A stretch of DNA of 64,000 nt, taken from Terrirubrum flagellatum. GTDB taxonomy: Bacteria; Pseudomonadota; Alphaproteobacteria; Rhizobiales; Beijerinckiaceae. Both the position numbers and the translations under genes were made by a program. The notes beneath the pieces were generated by a model. The model was not told the origin of the DNA. It saw only the letters and a program-made list of their open reading frames with translations, and did no database searches. The stretch's first letter is position 1. Each line of letters opens with the position of its first letter. The stretch is from assembly GCF_022059845.1 (NCBI RefSeq), contig NZ_CP091851.1, forward strand, positions 5,135,501 to 5,199,500, given 5' to 3'. Positions 42,082 to 52,991 of the stretch are shown here, piece by piece.

Positions 42082-43293
42082 ATGACAGACCCCCAAAACC
42101 CCGCCGCGACCACGGAGGGCTGGACGGAGCCGCGCGCCACCGCCGTGCTCGTTCTGGCCGACGGGACCGTGCTGGAAGGCTTCGGCCTCGGCGCCGTGGG
42201 GGAAGCGACCGGCGAGGTCTGCTTCAACACCGCCATGACGGGCTATCAGGAGATCCTGACCGACCCCTCCTACGCCAGGCAGATCATCACCTTCACCTTC
42301 CCGCATATCGGCAATGTCGGGACCAACGACGAGGACATCGAGACGGTGAACGCCGCCGCCCATGTGGGCGCGATCGGCTGCATCGTCGCGGCGCCGGTGA
42401 CCGACCCCTCGAACTGGCGCGCCGCCCGCCGGCTCGACGCCTGGCTGAAGGCCCGGGGCGTCGTCGGCCTTGGCGGCGTCGACACCCGCGCGCTCACCGC
42501 CCTCATCCGCGAGAAGGGCATGCCGAACGCGGTCATCGCGCATGACCCCAAGGGCGCCTTCGATCTCGATCGCCTGAAGCGCGAGGCGGCGGCGTGGCCG
42601 GGCCTCGTCGGCATGGACCTCGTCCCCGGCGTGACCGCGACCCAGCGCTATGAATGGAGCGAGACCGACTGGCGCTGGCCGGAAGGCTATGGCCAGCGGG
42701 CGGCGGCGCGCCATCATGTGGTCGCCATCGATTACGGCATGAAGCGCAACATCCTGCGCCTCTTCGCCGGCCGCGACTGCCAGCTCACCGTGATGCCGGC
42801 GACGGCGACGGCCGACGAGATCTTCGCGCTCAATCCCGACGGCGTGTTCCTCTCGAACGGTCCCGGCGATCCAGCGGCGACGGGCGAATATGCGGCGCCC
42901 GTGATCCGCGCGATTCTGGAGCGCGGCATTCCGACTTTCGGCATCTGTCTCGGCCACCAGATGATGGCGCTCGCGATCGGCGCCTCCACACACAAGATGC
43001 ATCAGGGCCATCACGGCGCGAACCATCCGGTGAAGGAGCATGCGACGGGGAAGGTCGAGATCGTCTCGATGAATCACGGCTTCGCCGTCGACCCAAAGAC
43101 GCTGCCCGCCAATGCGAAGGAGACGCACGTCTCGCTGTTCGACGGCTCGAACTGCGGCATCGCGCTGACCGATCGGCCGGCGTTTTCCGTGCAGCATCAC
43201 CCCGAGGCGTCGCCCGGCCCGCGCGACAGCCATTACCTCTTCGACCGTTTCGTCGAGATGATGGACAAGGCGAAAGAGAAGAAGGCGGCGTGA
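42082..43293 (+). CDS. carA: Carbamoyl-phosphate synthase small subunit
   Basis: CarA hydrolyses glutamine and feeds ammonia to CarB for carbamoyl phosphate, the precursor of arginine and pyrimidines. The 403-residue protein has the N-terminal CPSase domain (GEVCFNTAMTGYQEILTDPS) and a class I amidotransferase domain with FLSNGPGDP, nucleophile C289 in FGICLGHQMM, and the HHPEASPGPRD triad segment. carB is not in the window. It marks the right edge of the accessory segment. Confidence 0.96.
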   Translation: MTDPQNPAATTEGWTEPRATAVLVLADGTVLEGFGLGAVGEATGEVCFNTAMTGYQEILTDPSYARQIITFTFPHIGNVGTNDEDIETVNAAAHVGAIGCIVAAPVTDPSNWRAARRLDAWLKARGVVGLGGVDTRALTALIREKGMPNAVIAHDPKGAFDLDRLKREAAAWPGLVGMDLVPGVTATQRYEWSETDWRWPEGYGQRAAARHHVVAIDYGMKRNILRLFAGRDCQLTVMPATATADEIFALNPDGVFLSNGPGDPAATGEYAAPVIRAILERGIPTFGICLGHQMMALAIGASTHKMHQGHHGANHPVKEHATGKVEIVSMNHGFAVDPKTLPANAKETHVSLFDGSNCGIALTDRPAFSVQHHPEASPGPRDSHYLFDRFVEMMDKAKEKKAA

Positions 43294-43393
43294 AGCTTCG
43301 CGGCGCGGCCGGCGGTTTGCGCGGCCGCATTCAAGCGAACGTCATGGAAGGCGATTAGCGAAGACGGATTCGACCGTTTTCCGGAGTCTTCCC

Positions 43394-44221
43394 GTGCTTT
43401 CGACAACCAGCCTGCCCGTGCTTGGCGCCGCGCTTCCCCTCGATGGTCTGGCGCAGCATCGCGATTGGATTCTCGAGAAGCAGCGCGATCTGGAAATCCA
43501 GGATTTCTTTCGCGCCGAAGTGCTCGACGGCGACTGGCGGGAGACCGCGCGCAGCATTCGCAACCTGCTCGACGGCTATACTGGCCGGCTCGGCATCCAC
43601 GGGCCGTTCTGGGGCTTCAAGATCGACAGCCAGGACCCGCTCATCCGCGAGGTGGTGGCCAAGCGCTTCCAGCAGGGGCTCGACGCCTGCGAGGCGATCG
43701 GGGCGACGCAGATGGTGATCCATTCGCCCTGCACCACCTGGGAATACAACAACAACCCGATCAATCCCGGCGGCGTCGAGGCCCAGATCGAGCGCGTGCA
43801 TCAGACGATTGGCGAGGTGGTCAAGCGGGCGAAGCGCCTCGGCGTCGAACTCGTCATCGAGAATATCGAGGACAAGGACCCGGCGATGCGCGTCGCCATG
43901 GCCGCGAGCTTCGGCGAAGGCGTGGTGAAGGTCTCGATCGACACCGGCCACGCGCATTACGCCCATGTCTCCACGGGCGCGCCGCCGGTCGATTATTACG
44001 TCACCGCGGCCGGAAATGCGCTCGCCCATGTGCATCTCCAGGATGGCGAAGGCTATTCCGACCGGCATTGGGCGCCGGGCGAGGGCACGATCAACTGGCA
44101 AGGCGTTTTCCGCGCGCTCTCCGGCCTGTCGTCGAACCCGCGCCTCATCATCGAGATCAAGGACAAGACCGCCGTGCAAAAGGCTGCGGCGTATCTCGCC
44201 GGGCTTGGCCTCGCGCAGTGA
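43394..44221 (+). CDS. Sugar phosphate isomerase/epimerase-like TIM barrel
   Basis: 275 residues of the AP-endonuclease-2/xylose-isomerase-like barrel. Metal-site regions include MVIHSPCTTWEYNNNP, ELVIENIEDKDPAMRVAM, VKVSIDTGHAHYAH, LAHVHLQDGEGYSDRHWAPG and RLIIEIKD, which together supply the usual Glu/Asp/His ligands. Substrate is unknown. It lies 100 bases after carA and before the antiporter gene, with no obvious pathway link. Confidence 0.82.
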   Translation: MLSTTSLPVLGAALPLDGLAQHRDWILEKQRDLEIQDFFRAEVLDGDWRETARSIRNLLDGYTGRLGIHGPFWGFKIDSQDPLIREVVAKRFQQGLDACEAIGATQMVIHSPCTTWEYNNNPINPGGVEAQIERVHQTIGEVVKRAKRLGVELVIENIEDKDPAMRVAMAASFGEGVVKVSIDTGHAHYAHVSTGAPPVDYYVTAAGNALAHVHLQDGEGYSDRHWAPGEGTINWQGVFRALSGLSSNPRLIIEIKDKTAVQKAAAYLAGLGLAQ

Positions 44222-44357
44222 TGGCGGAGTGAAAGCGGGCGGATCGCTTTGATCCGCCCGGCTGTCGCGCCTCACAGAAGCCGGTTGCGTTGCGCGCATG
44301 AGCGGTTAAGCCTTCCGCCTCGAACTTGGGGAGGGCGCGCTGGCTGCGACATCTGAC

Positions 44358-45434
44358 ATGCCGTGGTCGGCCTGGGTCTTCCCGCTGCTCGCCTTCATTC
44401 TCTTTGGCGTCGCTTCGGTCGCCGGCTCCGAGGGCGCGCTGCGCGTTGCGCTCTCGATCATCCTGTTTCCCGTGCTGATGGGCACGGTGTTCGCGGCGGT
44501 GCATCACGCCGAACTCATCGCGCATCGCACCGGCGAGCCCTATGGCACGCTCGTTCTCACCGGCGCGGTGACGATCATCGAGGTCGCGCTGATCGCCTCG
44601 ATCATGCTGTCGTCGGATTCAAGCCCGACGCTGGCGCGCGACACGGTCTTCGCCGTGGTGATGATCGTTTGCAACGGCCTCGTCGGCCTCTGCGTCGTGG
44701 TCGGCGGTTTGCGCTATGGCGAGCAGGGGTTCAGGACGAAGGGTGCGGCGTCCTATCTCACCGTGCTCATCGCCATGGCGGCGCTGACAATGGTGCTGCC
44801 GAACTTCACGCGCACCACGCCGGGGCCGGTCTATTCGTCCTCGCAGCTCATCTTCGTCAGCGTCGTCACGCTCGTTCTCTATGGCGCGTTCCTCTACATC
44901 CAGACCGTGCGCCATCGCGATTATTTCATCATCTTCGGCGACCAGGCGGAGGATGGCGAGCATGAGAGCGCGGTTTCCGACCGCACGGCGCTGATCAGCG
45001 TCGCGCTCCTCGTCGCAGCGCTCGTCGGCGTGATTTTGCTGGCGAAGAAATTCGCCACCGTAGTCGAAGCCGCTGTCGCCGCGGCGGGCGCGCCCTACGC
45101 CGTCGTCGGCGTCATCGTCGCGCTGCTGATCCTGCTGCCGGAAGGCGTCGCGGCGATTCGCGCCGCCAAGCGCGACGAGTTGCAGAAGAGCGTCAATCTG
45201 GCGCTCGGCTCCTCGCTCGCCACGATCGGGCTCACGGTGCCGGCCGTGGCCATGATGAGCATCCTGCTCAAGAAGCCGCTGACGCTCGGTCTCGATTCCA
45301 GCGACTCCGTGCTGCTGACGGTGACGATCCTTATCAGCATGCTCACCTTCGGCGCCGGGCGCACCAACATCCTCTTCGGCGTGGTGCATCTCGTGATGTT
45401 CGCGACCTATGTTTTCCTGACCTTCGTGCCGTAG
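44358..45434 (+). CDS. chaA: Calcium/proton antiporter, ChaA-like
   Basis: 358 residues with about 10-11 helices. The two CaCA repeats carry the conserved acidic motifs: HHAELIAHRTGEPYGTLVLT, TIIEVALIASIML in the first half, and LLILLPEGVAAIRAAKRDEL, LALGSSLATIGLTVPAVA in the second. It exports Ca2+ or Na+/K+ in exchange for protons. The ATG at 44358 has no ribosome site close by; GGGGAGGG at 44328-44335 instead fits an in-frame CTG at 44340, a rare start that would add six residues. Confidence 0.88.
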   Translation: MPWSAWVFPLLAFILFGVASVAGSEGALRVALSIILFPVLMGTVFAAVHHAELIAHRTGEPYGTLVLTGAVTIIEVALIASIMLSSDSSPTLARDTVFAVVMIVCNGLVGLCVVVGGLRYGEQGFRTKGAASYLTVLIAMAALTMVLPNFTRTTPGPVYSSSQLIFVSVVTLVLYGAFLYIQTVRHRDYFIIFGDQAEDGEHESAVSDRTALISVALLVAALVGVILLAKKFATVVEAAVAAAGAPYAVVGVIVALLILLPEGVAAIRAAKRDELQKSVNLALGSSLATIGLTVPAVAMMSILLKKPLTLGLDSSDSVLLTVTILISMLTFGAGRTNILFGVVHLVMFATYVFLTFVP

Positions 45435-45535
45435 AGTCAGCTGGCGCGCAGGCGTTCTTCGAATTTCAAGAGCCGGCTCTTCAAAAAGAATGATTGGAGA
45501 ACCCGGGATGGCGGAAAAATGGCGCCGTCCCCAGC

Positions 45536-45571
45536 TTATCAACAGGCTGTCCACAGGCGCCCTGTGGATCA
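45536..45571. promoter_or_regulatory. DnaA-box-like cluster upstream of dnaG
   Basis: TTATCAACA (45536-45544) and, on the minus strand, TGATCCACA (45571-45563) each match the DnaA consensus TTATCCACA at 8 of 9 positions. CTGTCCACA (45547-45555) lies between as a weaker match. The last two form the inverted repeat TCCACAGG-cgc-CCTGTGGA (45550-45568). The dnaG ATG is 78 bases downstream. Confidence 0.5.
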
Positions 45572-45648
45572 TGCGCATATCCAAAGATGTGCAGCGCCTG
45601 TTGCGTCCCGGTGACCGGGGAGGCGGGGGCGGCTAGACTGAAAGGCTC

Positions 45649-47574
45649 ATGCGCTTCCCCCCATCCTTCATCGAGGAGATCAAGCAGCGGCTGCCGGTCT
45701 CGGCGGTCGTGGGCAAGCGCGTGCGCCTCCAGAAGGCCGGGCGAGAGTGGAAGGGGCTCTCGCCGTTCAATTCGGAGAAGACGCCGTCCTTTTTCGTCAA
45801 CGACCAGAAGCAGGCCTGGTTCGATTTCTCCTCGGGCAAGAATGGCAACATCTTCACCTTCGTCATGGAGACGGAGGGCCTGAGCTTCCCCGAGGCCGTC
45901 GAGCGACTGGCGGGCGAGGCGGGGCTGCAGGTGCCGCAGATGTCGCGCGAAGCGGAGGAGCGCGAGGAAAAGCGCGCCTCGCTTTACGATGTCATGGAGA
46001 TGGCCGCCCGCTTCTTCGAGGAGCAGTTGCGCGCGGCCGCAGGCTCGAAGGCCAGGGCCTATCTCGGAGGTCGCGATCTCGGGCTTGAGACCCAGCGCGC
46101 CTTCCGTCTCGGTTTTGCGCCGAACGAGAAATTCGCCCTGCGGGACTGGCTGGCCAGTAAGGGCGTCGCCAAGGAGGCGATGATCGAGGCCGGGCTGCTC
46201 GTCCATGGCGACGATATCGCCGTGCCCTATGACCGTTTCCGCGACCGCGTGATGTTCCCGATCGCCGATTCCCGCGGCAAGATCATCGCGTTTGGCGGCC
46301 GCGCCATGGAGAAGGATGTCCCGGCGAAATATCTCAACTCGCCGGACACGCCGCTCTTCCACAAGGGCCACGTCCTCTACAATCACCACATCGCGCGGAA
46401 GGCGGCGCACGACCGGGGAACGGTGATCGCGGTCGAAGGCTATGTCGACGTGATCGCCATGAGCCGCGCCGGTTTCCCCAATGCGGTCGCGCCGCTGGGA
46501 ACCGCGCTGACGCAGGATCAACTCGGCCTGCTCTGGCGCATGGGCGATGAGCCGATCCTCTGCTTCGATGGCGACAAGGCTGGCCGCCGCGCCGCCTATC
46601 GCGCCATCGACAATGCGCTGCCGCTGCTGCAGCCCGGCAAGTCGCTGCGCTTCGCGCTGCTGCCGGAGGGGCAGGATCCGGACGATCTCCTGCGCACGCA
46701 AGGCGCGGGCGCGATCGAGACCGCGATCGGCGCGGCAAGGCCGCTCGCCGAGCTTCTCTGGACGCGCGAATATGAGGCGCAGCCGCTCGATACGCCGGAG
46801 CGCCGCGCCGCCTTCGAGGCGCGCATGCGCGAGGCGCTCTCCGCCATCTCCGACGAGAGCGTGCGCCGGCACTATCGCGCCGACATGGATGAGCGGCTGC
46901 GCGGCCTGTTCGACATCAGGCGCGATCGGCCGCCGCGCGGCGGCGGCTGGGGCGGTCCGGGCCGCAATTTCGACCGTGCGCCGGGCGGGCGATTCGGCGG
47001 CGGCGCATCTTTCGCCTCGGGCCTTGCCGCCAAGGCGTCGCCGGGGCTTGCGAGCCATCCCATGTTCGCAGCCCGCCCCTCCGCCACCCCGCGCGAGGCG
47101 ATGATTCTGGCGATCTTCGCCCGCCATCCCGTCCTGCTGGAACGGCGGATCGAGGAGCTGGCCGACCTGCATCTGACGGGCCGCGACGCCGAGCGCTTTC
47201 GCCGCGGGCTCATCGACGTGGTCGGCTCCGAGGCGGAGCCCGAGGCGATCCCGGGCCTGATGCAGCGCATCGGACTTACCGCCCAGCTCGCCCATCTCGA
47301 AGGGCTCGTGCGGCCCGGCGATCGCTGGCTTCTCGACCCAGAAGCCAATTTATCGCGCGTTTCCGACGCTTTGCGGCAGGCGCTCGCCTTGCACAGACGG
47401 GCTGTCACGCTACATACCGAGCTCAAGGCCGCGGAGCGGGCGCTGGCGGAATCGGACGACGAAACCGCTCTGGCGCGCATCCTGGAAGTCAAAACCGAAC
47501 TTGCCGATCTCGACGGCACCGAGGCCGACCCTGATGAGGCGGCCGCAGCGGCGGGATCAAGATCAAGAGCCTGA
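45649..47574 (+). CDS. dnaG: DNA primase
   Basis: DnaG makes RNA primers at the replication fork. The 641-residue protein has the N-terminal CHC2 domain (2-95), the TOPRIM catalytic core with VIAVEGYVDVIAMSRAGFPN near 260 and CFDGDKAGRRAAYRAI near 305, and a C-terminal DnaB-interaction region. A Gly/Arg-rich linker lies near 425-465. The zinc ligands of CHC2 are replaced: the expected C-x2-H and C-x2-C read SPFN (S38, N41) and DFSS (D59, S62). It precedes rpoD as in the classical macromolecular synthesis operon. Confidence 0.96.
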   Translation: MRFPPSFIEEIKQRLPVSAVVGKRVRLQKAGREWKGLSPFNSEKTPSFFVNDQKQAWFDFSSGKNGNIFTFVMETEGLSFPEAVERLAGEAGLQVPQMSREAEEREEKRASLYDVMEMAARFFEEQLRAAAGSKARAYLGGRDLGLETQRAFRLGFAPNEKFALRDWLASKGVAKEAMIEAGLLVHGDDIAVPYDRFRDRVMFPIADSRGKIIAFGGRAMEKDVPAKYLNSPDTPLFHKGHVLYNHHIARKAAHDRGTVIAVEGYVDVIAMSRAGFPNAVAPLGTALTQDQLGLLWRMGDEPILCFDGDKAGRRAAYRAIDNALPLLQPGKSLRFALLPEGQDPDDLLRTQGAGAIETAIGAARPLAELLWTREYEAQPLDTPERRAAFEARMREALSAISDESVRRHYRADMDERLRGLFDIRRDRPPRGGGWGGPGRNFDRAPGGRFGGGASFASGLAAKASPGLASHPMFAARPSATPREAMILAIFARHPVLLERRIEELADLHLTGRDAERFRRGLIDVVGSEAEPEAIPGLMQRIGLTAQLAHLEGLVRPGDRWLLDPEANLSRVSDALRQALALHRRAVTLHTELKAAERALAESDDETALARILEVKTELADLDGTEADPDEAAAAAGSRSRA

Positions 47575-47873
47575 CAGCCGTTCCGCGGCGTTCGCCAGGT
47601 TCTCAGTCGGCGTCAGTTCTTGCGGGACTCTTCGTCCCGCCTGTGGTTAAGGAGGCTTTCAGGCCCTTTGGCCGATGGTGCGAATCGCGGGCGGGCGCGG
47701 CATGGCCGGGCTCGCCATAAAGCGTTTTCGACGGGCGGTCCTAATTCGCCCACAGATGGCGGTCATGCGGCGGTCCCGGCAGGGCGCGCCGGCGGCGGAA
47801 TGGAACAAGACCTGGGGCGGCGGACCCAGGCGGGGCGGCTCCCATAGGATAGGGGCCGTTCTTTCGGAGCAAA
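47575..47873. other. Gap between dnaG and rpoD
   Basis: 299 bases. A small hairpin GCGGGAC-tcttc-GTCCCGC (47622-47640) lies early in the gap but without a T-run. The region should contain an rpoD promoter; I cannot point to a confident -35/-10 pair. No gene is seen. Confidence 0.5.
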
Positions 47874-49931
<2,058 letters not shown>

Positions 49932-49957
49932 TCCGATGACGGCTCTTTAATGAAAGC

Positions 49958-49986
49958 AAAGCGGGCCAAGCGCCCGCTTTCCTTTT
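49958..49986 (+). terminator. Intrinsic terminator after rpoD
   Basis: AAAGCGGG (49958-49965) and CCCGCTTT (49973-49980) form a perfect eight-base-pair stem with a seven-base loop, followed by CCTTTT. Confidence 0.85.
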
Positions 49987-50019
49987 AACGCATGATGATT
50001 TTGGCTCGAATCATTCCGC

Positions 50020-50146
50020 CGTCATCCCGGGACGCGCGCAGCGCGGGCCCGGGACCCATTGAGCCGCTGCACAATTGCTTGGGTTCCGGGTTCTTCGCTC
50101 CGCGAAGCCCCGGCGACGACGCTTCGCGTCGCGCTGGAATGACGGT
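50020..50146. repeat. Palindromic intergenic repeat, family B variant
   Basis: Left part CCGTCATCCCGGGACGCGCG, with GCGCGGGCCCGGGACCC, faces GGGTTCCGGGTTC and GCTGGAATGACGG at the right, giving a long imperfect hairpin downstream of the rpoD terminator. No gene in the gap. Confidence 0.65.
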
Positions 50147-50273
50147 AGAAATATCCAGAGCTAATCTCATCACGCTATAGTTTCCAATTCTGACAGGCGG
50201 AAACTGTCGGACGCTTGACCTATTGACTGAAAGCCTCCCCGATGTCGCTTCACCACGCGCATCGGAGTCCGCC

Positions 50274-50771
50274 ATGCCGCTTCTCCTCAAAGGCTCCTGC
50301 CGCTGCGGGGTTGTCCGCTTTGAAGTCGAGAGCCACACGGCCGCTCCCTATCAGCTCTGCTATTGCACAATCTGCCGCAAGCAGCAGGGCGGCGGCGGTT
50401 ACGCCATCAATCTCGGCGCGGATTCACGCACGCTGAAAATCACCGGCAAACGCAAGCTTGGCGTCTATCGCGCGGCGATCGAGGACGATGAACGGCCGAC
50501 CTGCGAGATTTCGACGGGCGAACGGAATTTCTGCAAGGCCTGCGGCTCGGCGCTGTGGCTTTACGATCCAACCTGGCCGGAGCTCGTGCATCCCTTCGCC
50601 TCGGCGATCGACAGCGACCTGCCGACGCCGAAAGAGCGCACGCATCTCATGCTCAAATACAAGGCGAACTGGGTCGAGCCTGATATTCGCGAAGGCGACA
50701 AGACGTTCGATCTCTATCCCGAGGAATCGATTGCGGAGTGGCACAAGCGAACGGGAATGTGGGTCGATTAA
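50274..50771 (+). CDS. GFA-family (Mss4-like fold) zinc protein
   Basis: 165 residues of the family named after glutathione-dependent formaldehyde-activating enzyme. Zinc ligands are CRC (9-11), CYCTIC (29-34) and FCKACGS near 97-103, in the usual spacing. Most members have no proven activity and formaldehyde use should not be assumed. The ATG at 50274 begins the conserved domain; the open frame reaches back to 50223. It is convergent with the DUF1428 gene. Confidence 0.88.
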   Translation: MPLLLKGSCRCGVVRFEVESHTAAPYQLCYCTICRKQQGGGGYAINLGADSRTLKITGKRKLGVYRAAIEDDERPTCEISTGERNFCKACGSALWLYDPTWPELVHPFASAIDSDLPTPKERTHLMLKYKANWVEPDIREGDKTFDLYPEESIAEWHKRTGMWVD

Positions 50772-50832
50772 ACAACGATCTCCTCATTCCGCGGCCGGCG
50801 CATTCCACGCCGGCCGCCGTCGCAATCGATCC

Positions 50833-51180
50833 TCACATCTCCATCAGATTCGCAAATCCGGCATAGATCATGCGCTTGCCGTCGAAGGGCATCTTCGTAT
50901 CCTTCATGCGCGGATCCTGCATGATCTTCTCCCAGCCCGCATCGCGCGCCGCCTTGTCGGCCCATGTGATCCAGCCGAGCACCACGGTCTCGTCAGGCGT
51001 CGCCTGCACGGCGCGCTTGAAGTCGGTGAGCTTGCCGTCAGGCACGTCCTCGCCCCAGTTTTCCGAGATCTTCAGCGCGCCGTGCTCCTTGAATACCGCG
51101 GCCATCTTGCGCGCATGGCTAAGATATTCCTCCTTCTTCGTGGTCGGGACTGCGGCGACCATTCCATCGGTGAAGGGCAT
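50833..51180 (-). CDS. DUF1428 family protein
   Basis: 115 residues with the DUF1428 pattern: DGMVAAVPTTKKEEYLSHAR at the start, FKEHGALKISENWGEDVPDG, VVLGWITWADKAARDAGWEK and MPFDGKRMIYAGFANLM at the end. A dimeric ferredoxin-like fold is known for the family, with no assigned function. It is a complete, single-gene unit. Confidence 0.88.
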   Translation of the reverse strand: MPFTDGMVAAVPTTKKEEYLSHARKMAAVFKEHGALKISENWGEDVPDGKLTDFKRAVQATPDETVVLGWITWADKAARDAGWEKIMQDPRMKDTKMPFDGKRMIYAGFANLMEM

Positions 51181-51378
51181 CGTTTCTCTCCGTCTGTTTG
51201 CATTGGCTTATGAAGCATGGCCTCTTGATGTCGCGCGCGCGTGACCTGATCGAGGCGCCGCGGGCCATAAGCGATCAGATCGCGCGGGTTCGGCGATCTC
51301 AAGGCAAAGGGGAATGCGTTGGCGGGCGCGTCAAAGGGGGATAGCCTCCTTCATCCTGTTCGTGACGAATTGTCGGCA

Positions 51379-52263
51379 ATGCATTCGACCATCATCCGGC
51401 TACTGCTCGCCGTTGCAACTCTTGCGCTGACTCAGATGCGGCCGGCGTCGGCTCAGGAGCCCGTGGCGTTCCGCTCGCTCGACAATGAGACCACGCTGAA
51501 AGCCCATCTCAGCCGCCCCGCGGGCGAGGAGAAGCGGCCGGCTGTCGTGCTGATGCATGGCTGCTCCGGCCTGCTCGATCGCAACGGGCGCATTCTTGGC
51601 CTCTATCAGGCGTGGGCGCGCACGCTCGCCGCCAAAGGCTATGTCGCGCTTGTCGTCGACAGCGCGTCCTCGCGCGGCTTCGGCCAGACCTGCACCGCCG
51701 GCCCGCAGCGCCGCACGATGCTGCGCGACCGGCCGAAGGACGCCTACGCCGCGCTGCAATATCTGCAGGCGCAAGATTTCGTCGATCCCGATCGCGTCGC
51801 GCTCATGGGCTGGTCGCAGGGCGGCGCGACGGTGCTGCTCACCATCAACGACAAGAGCATTGGCCGGCCTGCTGACGCGAAGCAGGATTTTCGCGCCGCG
51901 GTCGCCTTCTATCCTGGCGCCTGCAATGACAAATTCCAGTCGAAGCCTTTCACTGAAGTCGAGCCCGGTGGCTGGACGACAAAAACGCCGCTGCTCGTGC
52001 TGTTCGGCGAAGCCGATACATGGACGCTTTATCCGCCCTGCGAGGCCTTCATGAATGACGCCAAGGCGCGCGGCAATCCGGTGGAGCTGAAGAGCTATCC
52101 CGCTGCGTTTCACAGCTTCGATTCGCCGAATCTTTCGCGTATGGAACTGCCAGCCTATCGCAGCGATGACGGACGCATTCCCATCATCGCGACCGATGAT
52201 GAAGCGCGCGCCGATGCGATTCTGCGCGTGCTTGCCTTTCTCAAACTCCAGTTCGGGAAATAG
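51379..52263 (+). CDS. Secreted dienelactone-hydrolase-family protein
   Basis: 294 residues. The ATG at 51379 gives a signal peptide (STIIRLLLAVATLALTQMRP, ASAQ cleavage); the frame is open back to 51319. Alpha/beta-hydrolase motifs are VVLMHGCSGL (oxyanion), ALMGWSQGGATV (nucleophile), LVLFGEADTWTLYPP (acid) and FHSFDSP (histidine). The nucleophile is serine, as in the broader COG0412 group, and not the cysteine of true dienelactone hydrolases. The substrate is unknown. Confidence 0.83.
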   Translation: MHSTIIRLLLAVATLALTQMRPASAQEPVAFRSLDNETTLKAHLSRPAGEEKRPAVVLMHGCSGLLDRNGRILGLYQAWARTLAAKGYVALVVDSASSRGFGQTCTAGPQRRTMLRDRPKDAYAALQYLQAQDFVDPDRVALMGWSQGGATVLLTINDKSIGRPADAKQDFRAAVAFYPGACNDKFQSKPFTEVEPGGWTTKTPLLVLFGEADTWTLYPPCEAFMNDAKARGNPVELKSYPAAFHSFDSPNLSRMELPAYRSDDGRIPIIATDDEARADAILRVLAFLKLQFGK

Positions 52264-52283
52264 CGGCGGCTAGCCCCCGGCCG

Positions 52284-52829
52284 CTAGCTCCTGGGCTTCT
52301 CGATCCGGGCGAGGATCGCGCGCATCTGGTCGATCTCCTCCTGCTGACCTTTCACGATTCGGCCGCAGAGCTCCTTCAGTTCGGCGTCGGAAATCTTCGC
52401 GCCGTCGCACATCAGGATCGCGCCGGAATGGTGCGGGATCATGGAGCGGACGAACTGCGCGTCGCCGACGGCGGTCTGCCGGCGGATCATCGTCCAGGAG
52501 AGCGCCAGCGCGACGACGCTCGCGATGATGATCGCCATATTCGCCGTCTTGTTCTCATACATCGCGCCCATCAAAGCGAGCTCGATGATCACCATCGGCG
52601 CGGTCATCAGAGCGGCCATATAGGCCTGGTTGATGTTGGGATAGACGTCGTCCCATTTGTCGACCATCGCATACATCAGCGCATACATCGCGATGTAGGA
52701 GAGAACGATCATCGCGGCGAGTCTGATGTAATGGTTCATGGCGCCGCGAGCCGCGCCGGCATGAGTCATGCCGGCGTGAGTCATGCCGGAATGTGTGGCC
52801 CCCGCTTCGTGCGCTGTGTCGGGATTCAT
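52284..52829 (-). CDS. DUF305 membrane protein with His/Met repeats
   Basis: 181 residues. GGAGGG before the ATG at 52829 favours it over the ATG at 52844. The N-terminus has tandem THSGM/THAGM/THAG repeats rich in His and Met, then three hydrophobic helices, then a DUF305 (ferritin-like) domain with FVRSMIPHHSGAILMCDGAK and KGQQEEIDQMRAILARI. DUF305 proteins are often copper-linked. The His/Met repeats could bind metal, but that is inference. Confidence 0.83.
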   Translation of the reverse strand: MNPDTAHEAGATHSGMTHAGMTHAGAARGAMNHYIRLAAMIVLSYIAMYALMYAMVDKWDDVYPNINQAYMAALMTAPMVIIELALMGAMYENKTANMAIIIASVVALALSWTMIRRQTAVGDAQFVRSMIPHHSGAILMCDGAKISDAELKELCGRIVKGQQEEIDQMRAILARIEKPRS

Positions 52830-52991
52830 CGCCGCCCTCCGCATGGCTTCGCTTTGGAAGCAATGACGGGCGCTCGTGATCGTTCCGGGCGTCCGGAGCG
52901 CGTCGGCCGGCCAGCGAAATCACAGGCGGCCGCTTGCGCGCGCGGCGATCCTCACTAACCTGCCGCCGATGCTTCGGAGCTTCCCAAGCGC

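Noticed and set aside
45481-47295. 604-codon open frame antisense to dnaG
   Set aside because: Shadow of the GC-rich primase gene, with no recognisable domain.
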